Origin: Bacteriovoracaceae bacterium
GTDB lineage: Bacteria; Bdellovibrionota; UBA1018
Direction of reading: 5' to 3'
NCBI GenBank assembly: GCA_947446835.1
Contig: CANFHS010000096.1
Location: forward strand, 1-8,717
DNA: 8,717 nucleotides
In this document: positions 1-7,163 of the stretch, one piece after another
Position numbering within the stretch: the stretch's first letter is position 1
How the letters are laid out: the number at the start of each line of letters is the position of its first letter
Position numbers and translations under genes: made by a program
The notes under the pieces: generated by a model
The model's input: the letters and a program-made list of their open reading frames with translations, nothing else
Databases searched by the model: none
Told to the model about the DNA's origin: nothing

Positions 1-1
1 C

Positions 2-121
2 ACCAAGCCCGCCACGATGGAAACCGGCGCAGTGGTCCAGGTTCCCTTCCACATCAAGGAAGGCGATCTTCTCAAGATCGACACCCGCGACTATTCCTAC
101 AACTCCAAGGCGAGCGAGTAA
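2..121 (+). CDS. efp: Elongation factor P, C-terminal fragment (cut by left edge)
   Basis: Only the last 39 codons and the TAA stop are in the window. EF-P binds ribosomes stalled on polyproline stretches and promotes peptide-bond formation in the cytoplasm. The visible part is the end of the C-terminal OB domain. It matches the family signature K-x-A-x4-G-x2-[LIV]-x-V-P-x2-[LIV]-x2-G (from K at base 5: KPATMETGAVVQVP, then the I and the EG), followed by a short GDLLKIDTR strand and a polar tail. The start and the modified-residue loop of domain I lie outside, so the EF-P subtype and modification type cannot be judged. The stop is 4 bases before accB, which suggests co-transcription; efp near accB-accC is a known gene neighbourhood in several bacterial phyla. 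The assignment is firm for so short a piece, although a paralogue of the YeiP type cannot be excluded entirely. Confidence 0.93.
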   Translation, partial: TKPATMETGAVVQVPFHIKEGDLLKIDTRDYSYNSKASE

Positions 122-125
122 TCCA

Positions 126-674
<549 letters not shown>

Positions 675-685
675 CCATGCAGAAA

Positions 686-690
686 AAGGG
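686..690 (+). promoter_or_regulatory. Possible ribosome binding site for accC
   Basis: AAGGG lies four bases before the ATG at 695. The spacing is short but this is the only purine-rich Shine-Dalgarno-like match near the three in-frame accC start candidates (GTG 671, ATG 677, ATG 695). It is the reason ATG 695 is preferred here, with modest confidence. Confidence 0.4.
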
Positions 691-694
691 CTCC

Positions 695-2062
695 ATGGCA
701 TCCGGTGCAACGAACCCTCCCTTCCGCAAGGTCCTGATCGCCAACCGGGGCGAGATCGCCCTGCGCGTGATCCGCGCCTGCCGGGAACTCGGCATTTCGA
801 CCGTGGCGGTCTACTCCACCGCGGACGAGCACTCCTTGCACGTCAAGCTGGCGGACGAGGCGGTCTGTATCGGTCCGCCGCAGTCCAAGCTGTCGTACCT
901 GAACATTGCCAACGTGCTCTCGGCTGCCGACATCACGGGTGCGGACGCCATTCATCCGGGCTACGGCTTCCTTTCCGAGAACGCCGAGTTCGCGCGCCTG
1001 TGCGCCGAATGCAAGATCACCTTCATCGGCCCGACGGCGCAGAACATCACGGACATGGGCGAAAAGACCCGTGCCCGCGCCATTGCCAAGCAGGCCGGAG
1101 TCCCGATGCTCCCGGGCACGGTGGAAGCCGTTCCGGGCGTGGACGCAGCCCTCGAAGAAGCCGAGAAGATCGGCTATCCGGTCATCCTGAAGGCGGCCGC
1201 CGGCGGCGGGGGTCGGGGCATCTTCGTGGTCCGCAGTCCCCAGGAGCTGAAGGGCTCGTTCGAGCGGGTCTCGGCTGAGGCCGGTGCGGCGTTCGGGAAC
1301 CCTTCCATGTACGTCGAGAAGTACTGCGAACACCCGCGGCACGTGGAAATCCAGGTGCTCTGCGACAAGTTCGGCAATCGCCTGTTCCTGGGCGAACGGG
1401 ATTGCACCATCCAGCGGCGCCACCAGAAGTGCCTGGAAGAGTGCCCGAGCCCCATCCTGGACGAGAAGATGCGCGAAGCCATGGGCAAGGCGGCGCTCGA
1501 CCTGTGCAAGACGGTGAATTACGAAAACGTGGGTACCGTGGAGTTCCTGGTCGAAAAGGGCCAGTTCTACTTCATGGAGATGAATACCCGCATCCAGGTC
1601 GAGCACCCGGTGACCGAGATGGTGACCGGCTTCGACCTGATCAAGGAACAGATCAAGGCTGCCGCCGGACACAAGCTCCAGTGGAAGCAGTCGGACGTCA
1701 GGATCCAGTCGCACGCCATCGAGTGCCGGATCAATGCCGAGGACCCGGAAACTTTTGCTCCGTCTCCCGGCAAGATCACCGCGCTGCATGTGCCGGGCGG
1801 CTTCGGCGTCCGGGTGGACTCGTTCGTTTACGACCAGTACAAGGTGGTCCCGTTCTACGACTCGATGATCGCCAAGCTCATCGTGCACGCGCCTTCACGG
1901 GCCGATGCGGTGGCCAAGATGCGTCAGGCGCTTGACGAATTCGTGGTCGAGGGCATCAAGACGAACATCACTTTCCATCGCAAGATCATGGCGTCGGAGA
2001 AGTTCCAGTCGTCCGATTATGACACCCACTTTTTGGAAGAGTTCCTTCCGAAAGGCGAGTAA
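695..2062 (+). CDS. accC: Acetyl-CoA carboxylase biotin carboxylase subunit
   Basis: This enzyme uses ATP and bicarbonate to carboxylate the biotin on AccB. From ATG 695 it has 455 residues, close to the 449 of E. coli AccC. The N-terminal domain begins RKVLIANRGEIALRVIRA. The ATP-grasp region has K124 (MGEK) and K166 before a Gly-rich loop (AAAGGGGRG, about 168-175). By motif alignment with E. coli AccC the key residues are all present: E208 and H216 (YVEKYCEHPRH), H243 and K245 (RRHQK), E283, then E295, N297, R299 and E303 in the EMNTRIQVEHPVTEM block, and R345 (ECRINAED). The C-terminal domain is intact. The protein ends shortly after that domain, with no biotinyl or carboxyltransferase domain fused, so this is the bacterial multi-subunit type rather than pyruvate or propionyl-CoA carboxylase. 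The start is uncertain: GTG 671 would overlap the accB stop (GTGA, translational coupling), and ATG 677 is also in frame. accA and accD are not in the window. Confidence 0.96.
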   Translation: MASGATNPPFRKVLIANRGEIALRVIRACRELGISTVAVYSTADEHSLHVKLADEAVCIGPPQSKLSYLNIANVLSAADITGADAIHPGYGFLSENAEFARLCAECKITFIGPTAQNITDMGEKTRARAIAKQAGVPMLPGTVEAVPGVDAALEEAEKIGYPVILKAAAGGGGRGIFVVRSPQELKGSFERVSAEAGAAFGNPSMYVEKYCEHPRHVEIQVLCDKFGNRLFLGERDCTIQRRHQKCLEECPSPILDEKMREAMGKAALDLCKTVNYENVGTVEFLVEKGQFYFMEMNTRIQVEHPVTEMVTGFDLIKEQIKAAAGHKLQWKQSDVRIQSHAIECRINAEDPETFAPSPGKITALHVPGGFGVRVDSFVYDQYKVVPFYDSMIAKLIVHAPSRADAVAKMRQALDEFVVEGIKTNITFHRKIMASEKFQSSDYDTHFLEEFLPKGE

Positions 2063-2076
2063 AATCAGGGCGATGT

Positions 2077-2095
2077 GCAGGTCAGGATGACCTGC
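2077..2095. repeat. Perfect inverted repeat / RNA hairpin between accC and the TPR gene
   Basis: GCAGGTCA (2077-2084) and TGACCTGC (2088-2095) are exact reverse complements separated by GGA, giving an 8-bp stem with a 3-base loop, extendable by one T-G wobble pair (2076/2096). It starts 14 bases after the accC stop and ends just before the G-run that is the best ribosome binding site for the next gene. No T-run follows, so it is not a classic intrinsic terminator. It may be an mRNA stability or processing hairpin, a translational control hairpin, or a protein-binding palindrome; the sequence alone does not decide which. Confidence 0.65.
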
Positions 2096-2100
2096 GGGGG
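2096..2100 (+). promoter_or_regulatory. Probable ribosome binding site of the TPR gene
   Basis: A GGGGG run sits seven bases before ATG 2108, a good distance for a Shine-Dalgarno sequence although it differs from GGAGG by one base. It directly abuts the right arm of the upstream inverted repeat. It supports ATG 2108 over the in-frame GTG 2075 and ATG 2087; ATG 2087 lies partly in the hairpin loop and GTG 2075 at its left edge. Confidence 0.5.
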
Positions 2101-2107
2101 TATCGCC

Positions 2108-3055
2108 ATGGAAGACCGGCCGAAGAATACCAGTTGGACCACCCAGACGATCGACCTCGGGGACGATCTGGTGGATCACACGAGGATCGTGGGCCACGGA
2201 GAGCTGCCCGAGGACGAGCTCATCGCCGCTGATGAGGGCGATCCGGCGTTGCGCCTTCCGCCACCCGGACCACTGGATCCGGAACAGATCACCGATCTGC
2301 TCCAGAGCGCGAAGATCCTGATCAGCGAAGGCTTCCTCGACGACGCCAAGAAGATCCTGCGAAGGATCGTGATCTCGGATCCCGGCCACCTGGTGGCGCG
2401 CAAGCGCCTGGAGGAGATCCACGAGGCCGAGCTCAAGCAGATTTTCAGCCAGGCCGACTCGCCGGGCCCGCGCGATGACCAGTCCCGCTCGGCTCCGGCC
2501 CGGGTCGACGGCGAAGTGCTGATGCGCGAACTGGATCGGGAACTCGGTCTGGGGGTTTTCGCCGACGGCACCGCGGGTGAGTCGCAGGCCCTGGAGCGCC
2601 TGGTGTTCGGCGATGCGCAGGCCATGGAGCAGTTCGCCGCGCATCTGGAGCGGGACCAGGAGAGCGCCAGCGCGCGCGATCGCCTGGACCTCGGGGTGGC
2701 CTTTTTCGAGATGGAGCTTTTTCACCTGGCAGCGCGCCAGTTCCAGAGCGCTGCCGGTGACCCGGGGCTGAATGCCTCGGCCGTGACGCTGCTGGCCTCT
2801 GCCCTGATCCAGTCGGGCAGGGCTTTCGAGGCAGGCCTGGCGCTCGAACCGTTGCTCGGGGATCCGGAAGTTCCCCGCGAAGAGAAGATCGAACCGATGT
2901 ATCTCATGGCGCGAGCCAACGAGAGCCTCCGCCGACCCGAGGAGGCCCTCAAGTGGTATCGACTGGTGCACGAGGTGGCCGCCGGCTATCGCGACTGCGA
3001 GGATCGAGTCCGGATGATCCTCGACCAGAAGTACGGAACGCCCGAAAAATCCTGA
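2108..3055 (+). CDS. TPR-like repeat protein of unknown function
   Basis: From ATG 2108 the protein has 315 residues; in-frame starts at GTG 2075 and ATG 2087 would add 11 or 7. I do not recognise a named family. The first 55 residues are acidic and look disordered, with no signal peptide or membrane segment, so it is probably cytoplasmic. Helical, TPR-like stretches are at about 64-104 (AKILISEGFLDDAKKILRRI, then DPGHLVARKRLEEI), 191-252 (LGVAFFEMELFHLAARQFQSA, then ALIQSGRAFEAGLALEPLL) and 262-301 (YLMARANESLRRPEEALKWY). These show the small/large residue pattern of paired TPR helices. A charged, probably flexible segment at about 115-145 separates the first repeat from the rest. TPR arrays normally bind proteins, so a scaffolding or assembly role is likely, but the partner is unknown. 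It sits about 45 bases after accC and 6 bases before tamB, consistent with one operon and an envelope- or lipid-related job (inference only). Confidence 0.85.
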   Translation: MEDRPKNTSWTTQTIDLGDDLVDHTRIVGHGELPEDELIAADEGDPALRLPPPGPLDPEQITDLLQSAKILISEGFLDDAKKILRRIVISDPGHLVARKRLEEIHEAELKQIFSQADSPGPRDDQSRSAPARVDGEVLMRELDRELGLGVFADGTAGESQALERLVFGDAQAMEQFAAHLERDQESASARDRLDLGVAFFEMELFHLAARQFQSAAGDPGLNASAVTLLASALIQSGRAFEAGLALEPLLGDPEVPREEKIEPMYLMARANESLRRPEEALKWYRLVHEVAAGYRDCEDRVRMILDQKYGTPEKS

Positions 3056-3061
3056 GACCCG

Positions 3062-6000
3062 ATGTTCAAGCGCCCTTTCCTCATCTTCATCGCGATCATC
3101 GGCCTCCTTGTGGCCGGAGTGGTGGGGTTCATCCAGAGTCCGCGCTTCGCGGTCCTGCTGAGGAGAACAGCCATCCGCTACCTGCCCAAGGATCTGGGCG
3201 TCGAGGCCGAGTTTTCCGACCTGGCCATCCAGTTCCTCCCGCCGGGGGTCTCGGTCCGCAATCCCAGGGTGCAGGTGGGCGCGCGGAATGCGCTGGGCCT
3301 GCCGGAGGGCACGCGGGTCAGTGCCGAGCGCATCGAGCTGGCGTTCGCGCCGGTGCAGATGTTCTCGGGCAATATCCGCATCCACCGCGTCAGGGTCGTT
3401 CGCGGCGAGCTGGACATGTCGCTGGACGCGGCGGCGGGAAAGCCCGAGAAAAAGGCAGGCAAGCTCTCGCTTCACTGGAACGACCTGCTGCAGGTCCGGG
3501 CTGACGCTTTTGCGCTCGAGGACACGACGGTCCACCTCAAATGGAAGAAATCGGGCGCCGAAGCCCACCTGATGGCCGAATCGGCCGACATCGCGCCCTG
3601 GTCCGAAGTCGGCGCGGGTCCTGGCTACCAGCTGCGCGTGGCTCTTCGGGACATCCGTGCCTCGGCACCGCGCGGAGTGCAGTTTCCGGTCAGCTCGATC
3701 GAGCGCTTCCGTGCCCTGCTGCGGATCAATTCCGAAGGTCTCCGGTTCGAGGAGCTGGAGCTGAACGAGCCGGGCGTGCGCTTCCGGCTCACCGGCCAGA
3801 TCATCGGCGACCTGCTCGACCCCAAGGGTTTGCCTTTCGATGCGAGCGCCACGGTGGACGGCGATCTGGCCCGGTTCCGGGAATGGCTCGCTCCTGTCGG
3901 CCGGGTTCCCCTGAGCGGCCAGGCCAGCTTCCACGGCAGGGTCCGGGGCAACCTGGACCGTCTGGCCCAGACAATCAGTGCGGAAGGGGCACTGACCGTG
4001 AAGGGACTGAAGGCCGGAGCGCTCGAGGCCGAGCATTTCGAGACCCAAGGGTCCTGGTCTGGAGCCGGCGGAGGCGAGCTGCTCGTGTCCAAGGCGGTGC
4101 TGAGTTCGCCCGAATTGCCCCGCTCCGGCACGGCGCAGCCCGGTCGCGGTGGCCGGGTCACGCTGGGCGCCTTCCGGTTCCGCCCGGGCTCCAACGAGCC
4201 GATCCAGGTGACCGCGCAGCTGGAGCGCGCGCATCTGCATTGGCTTGCGGCCCCCGTGCTTCGTGACGTGTGGTCCATGGATGTCCGTGTGAGCGGCAAG
4301 GTGCAGGGCACCTGGCAGCCGGGCCGCGGCAAGGGCCAGTGGGTTGCTCGCACCCAGGTGGATCTCCAGGTTCCCGGCTTCCGGCTCGACAACCAGAAGC
4401 TGGGCGTGCCTCGTCCGCTGCACCGGATCCTGGACATTCCGCAGCTCGCCCTCCAGGGCGGAATGGTCATCGACTCCCACGCCCTTCATCCCGACGGGTT
4501 TTTCGTGGTGGCAGGTCGCAACCGTCTCGCGGCATCGGGCAAGATCGACTTCGAGACCGGCTGGGACCTGAAGGCCTCGGGCCCTGCCGCCTTGCAGGAC
4601 CTGGGTCAGCTGGCCGAGCGCGACGTCCGCGGCGAGGGAAGCCTGGCCCTGCATGTCCACGGAAGGCCCGAGCGGGTGGTGCTCGATTTCGATGCCGAGC
4701 TGAAGGACGCCGCGTACCTTCAGCTGACCTTCGGGGACTTCAAGGGCCGCATCACCTACGACGACGGACCCTCGAACCTGCTCTTCAAGGGGATCCAGGC
4801 CAGGCAGGGAAAAACCCCTTACAGCGTCGAAGGATTGATCGCCCTCGAGGACCCGGACTCCATCAACCTGCGGGCCCGGTTCCTTCCGGGCCGGGTCGAG
4901 GACCTGAACCGGATTTTCGGTGACCTGACTTCCAAGGTCAGCTGGTTCCCCCGCACGCTCGTGGGCGGAGTGAGCGGCACCATGAATGTGAGCGGAGGGC
5001 TCTCGCTCGACCGCTTGAAGGTCCAGGCGGAGCTTGCCGGAAAGAATTGGGGCTGGGTCGGAGAGCGCTTCAACGACGTGACCCTGGTTGGCGGCTATGA
5101 TTCAGGTCGCTACTACCTGGACCAGTTCCGCGCGACCAAGGCCACGGGCATCCTCGATGGACGGATCTCGTTCGGGCCGCAGCCCTGGTTCGACTGGGAA
5201 CTCCGCAGCCAGAACCTCCAGGCCAGCGATTTTGACCACGTGGCCAGCCTCGACGTGCCTGTGCGTGGCAGCTTCTCGGTGGTGAGTCGCGGCAAGGGTC
5301 GCGAGGGCGCGCTCGAGTCCACCACGCGTCTGGCGTTGTCGGCGCTCAGCATCCGCGGCGTGGCTTACCCGGGAAGTGAGCTCGTCATCAGCAGCAAGGA
5401 TGGCCGGCTGGAGGCCAAAGGAAACGCGTTCGGCGGGCAGGGCACCCTGGACCTGAACTGGGATTTCAAGCCGGGAGGAAAGGGTGCCCTCAAGGCCGAG
5501 GTCGGTGCCCTGGACTTCGCGCCGGCCATCCTGCTGCTGAACCCCAGGCTGATCCAGGACGACAAGCTCGAGGGCTTCATCACCGGCAAGGTGGATCTGC
5601 GGTTTCCGACCTCCGATCCTGAGCGCCTTTCTGGAACCCTCGAACTGGAAGATTACCTGCTCGGCAAGACCGGCACGCGGTTCACGCTCAAGCAGCCGCT
5701 CAGGATGACCGTGGACCGGGGTTCCTTCGATCTGCCGGGCCTGGTCCTGGTCGGCGGCTCGGGCGAGTCGCGCCTCAAGCTCCACGCCGACGATGGCAAC
5801 CTGGCCGGCGTCGTCGACGGCAAGCTCGATGCTTCGATCAGCGAGTTCTTCACCGCCAGCGTCCTCCAGGCCTCGGGCGCGGGCGTCCTCGATTATCGCC
5901 TCGGGGGAAGGCTGGGTTCACCGACCATCGAAGGACGGACCCAGCTGGCCGACGTCATGCTTCGGGTTTCGGGGGTGGAGTCGCCCTTCGAGAACGTGAG

Positions 6001-7156
6001 CGGCACGATCTCGCTCCGGCAGAACCGGATCTCGGTGGATGACGTGGAGGGAGATCTGGCTGGGGGCCGGGTCTCCGCCAACGGGGCGATCGAGGTTTTC
6101 CCGGACCGGTATCCGTTGCTCCAGCTGGGTGGAAACGTCCAGGGTAGCCGGCTGAAGGTCTTTCCCTTCCAGTTCGTGAAGCTCAGGGGAAAGGCCACGG
6201 TCAAGGGAACCGAGCCGCCATATGCGGTGGACGGCAACTTCCTGGTGGAAAGCGCCCTGTCGCGCGAGAAGGTGCTCAACCAGAACCAGGGTCCCACGCT
6301 GAAGGCGGCCCGCTACACGCCGGCCGGAGGCGTGGGCCGCGAAGGGGACTTTCCGAAGTTCAAGCTCGACATCGAGGTGCGTGGCGACCAGGGCATCCTG
6401 GTCCAGAACGACCTGTTTGATGCCGAACTCAAGGCCCAGGTCCGCGTGGTCAATACGATCGAAGCCCCGAGGCTCCTTGGGACGGCCGAGGTGGTCCAGG
6501 GACGCATGAGCTTCAAGGATCGCACCTTCACCATCCAGTCGGCCCAGGTGCAATTCGACAACCCTGCCGTCATCAACCCGGCCTTCAACATGACCTCGAC
6601 CACCGAGGTGGGCGGCACCAAGGTGCAGCTGTATGCTTCGGGCCGGATGGACAACTACAAGATCGACCTGTCCTCCAGTCCCGTCCTTCCGGAGTCCGAG
6701 ATCCTCTCGCTTTTGGCGCTGGGTGTCACCACGGACGAGGTCCGCAAGCTGCGTTCGGGCGACCGCAGTGCCTACGAGCAGGGCGAGGCGGCCTCGCTGC
6801 TGCTTCATTCCCTGGACTTCAACCGGGACGTGCAGAACAAGACGGGCTTCCAGATCCAGTTGGACGAAGCGGTCACCACCCAGCCCGGGACCTCGGTCTT
6901 CCGTCCCCGGACCGACACCGAGGGCACGACCTCCCCGAAAATCGTCATCAAGCGCCGGATCGGCAAGAAGGTCGATGTTTCGGTGGGCAGCACGGTGGGA
7001 GTCGGCACCAGCAGCCAGAAGCAGGTCAACCTGGAGTACCATGTGACCCCCGGATTCTCGATCAACGGGGTCTGGGACTCCCAGGAAGGTTTGGCGACAA
7101 AGGAACCCCAGACTTCGTATGGCGTGGACCTGAAGGTGCAAAAGAGGTTCAAATAG
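3062..7156 (+). CDS. tamB: TamB family translocation and assembly module protein (AsmA-like)
   Basis: The 1364-residue protein is of the size of E. coli TamB (1259). Residues 6-24 form one hydrophobic signal-anchor helix after MFKRP, placing the remainder in the periplasm. The next segment (YLPKDLGVEAEFSDLAI, then PPGVSVRNPRVQV) is typical of the AsmA-like N terminus. The long middle is made of short alternating hydrophobic/polar beta strands with recurrent G-x-L/V patterns, as expected for the elongated beta-groove of TamB/AsmA proteins. The C-terminal TamB domain is clear: GRMSFKDRTFTIQSAQVQFD from residue 1147, and the family hallmark LPESEILSLLALG at 1209-1221, followed by strands ending VDLKVQKRFK. 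TamB acts with an Omp85 partner in outer-membrane assembly and has been implicated in phospholipid transport between membranes. The adjoining downstream Omp85 gene, 7 bases away, fits this. Start ATG 3062 lies 6 bases after the TPR stop, with no strong Shine-Dalgarno sequence, so translation may be coupled. The reading frame is intact throughout. Confidence 0.92.
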   Translation: MFKRPFLIFIAIIGLLVAGVVGFIQSPRFAVLLRRTAIRYLPKDLGVEAEFSDLAIQFLPPGVSVRNPRVQVGARNALGLPEGTRVSAERIELAFAPVQMFSGNIRIHRVRVVRGELDMSLDAAAGKPEKKAGKLSLHWNDLLQVRADAFALEDTTVHLKWKKSGAEAHLMAESADIAPWSEVGAGPGYQLRVALRDIRASAPRGVQFPVSSIERFRALLRINSEGLRFEELELNEPGVRFRLTGQIIGDLLDPKGLPFDASATVDGDLARFREWLAPVGRVPLSGQASFHGRVRGNLDRLAQTISAEGALTVKGLKAGALEAEHFETQGSWSGAGGGELLVSKAVLSSPELPRSGTAQPGRGGRVTLGAFRFRPGSNEPIQVTAQLERAHLHWLAAPVLRDVWSMDVRVSGKVQGTWQPGRGKGQWVARTQVDLQVPGFRLDNQKLGVPRPLHRILDIPQLALQGGMVIDSHALHPDGFFVVAGRNRLAASGKIDFETGWDLKASGPAALQDLGQLAERDVRGEGSLALHVHGRPERVVLDFDAELKDAAYLQLTFGDFKGRITYDDGPSNLLFKGIQARQGKTPYSVEGLIALEDPDSINLRARFLPGRVEDLNRIFGDLTSKVSWFPRTLVGGVSGTMNVSGGLSLDRLKVQAELAGKNWGWVGERFNDVTLVGGYDSGRYYLDQFRATKATGILDGRISFGPQPWFDWELRSQNLQASDFDHVASLDVPVRGSFSVVSRGKGREGALESTTRLALSALSIRGVAYPGSELVISSKDGRLEAKGNAFGGQGTLDLNWDFKPGGKGALKAEVGALDFAPAILLLNPRLIQDDKLEGFITGKVDLRFPTSDPERLSGTLELEDYLLGKTGTRFTLKQPLRMTVDRGSFDLPGLVLVGGSGESRLKLHADDGNLAGVVDGKLDASISEFFTASVLQASGAGVLDYRLGGRLGSPTIEGRTQLADVMLRVSGVESPFENVSGTISLRQNRISVDDVEGDLAGGRVSANGAIEVFPDRYPLLQLGGNVQGSRLKVFPFQFVKLRGKATVKGTEPPYAVDGNFLVESALSREKVLNQNQGPTLKAARYTPAGGVGREGDFPKFKLDIEVRGDQGILVQNDLFDAELKAQVRVVNTIEAPRLLGTAEVVQGRMSFKDRTFTIQSAQVQFDNPAVINPAFNMTSTTEVGGTKVQLYASGRMDNYKIDLSSSPVLPESEILSLLALGVTTDEVRKLRSGDRSAYEQGEAASLLLHSLDFNRDVQNKTGFQIQLDEAVTTQPGTSVFRPRTDTEGTTSPKIVIKRRIGKKVDVSVGSTVGVGTSSQKQVNLEYHVTPGFSINGVWDSQEGLATKEPQTSYGVDLKVQKRFK

Positions 7157-7163
7157 CGGTCAG

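Noticed and set aside
64..80. Inverted repeat CGATCTT-CTC-AAGATCG near the efp 3' end
   Set aside because: It is a perfect 7-bp dyad, but lies wholly in conserved EF-P codons (GDLLKID), has no T-run, and is followed closely by the next gene. It is most simply a by-product of the coding sequence.
2077..2110. Rho-independent terminator after accC
   Set aside because: The hairpin is real but is followed by GGGGGTATCGCC rather than a run of T, and a gene starts within a few bases.
1895..4660. A 921-codon open frame on the minus strand across accC, the TPR gene and tamB
   Set aside because: It is exactly codon-aligned with the three + strand genes, which happen to share one frame. Stops on the minus strand would need TTA, CTA or TCA codons on the + strand, and these are rare in GC-rich genes. 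The product is low-complexity (rich in His, Arg, Gln, Asp) and resembles no family I know. The + strand proteins are clearly recognised.
5918..7141. A 407-codon minus-strand open frame over the tamB 3' part
   Set aside because: It mirrors tamB codons, has no recognisable domain, and covers the well-conserved TamB C-terminal domain.
3062..7156. Possibility that the large gene is an adhesin or other repetitive surface protein rather than TamB
   Set aside because: There is a single N-terminal membrane anchor instead of a cleaved export signal, and the C-terminal LPESEILSLLALG hallmark plus the adjacent Omp85 gene fit TamB.
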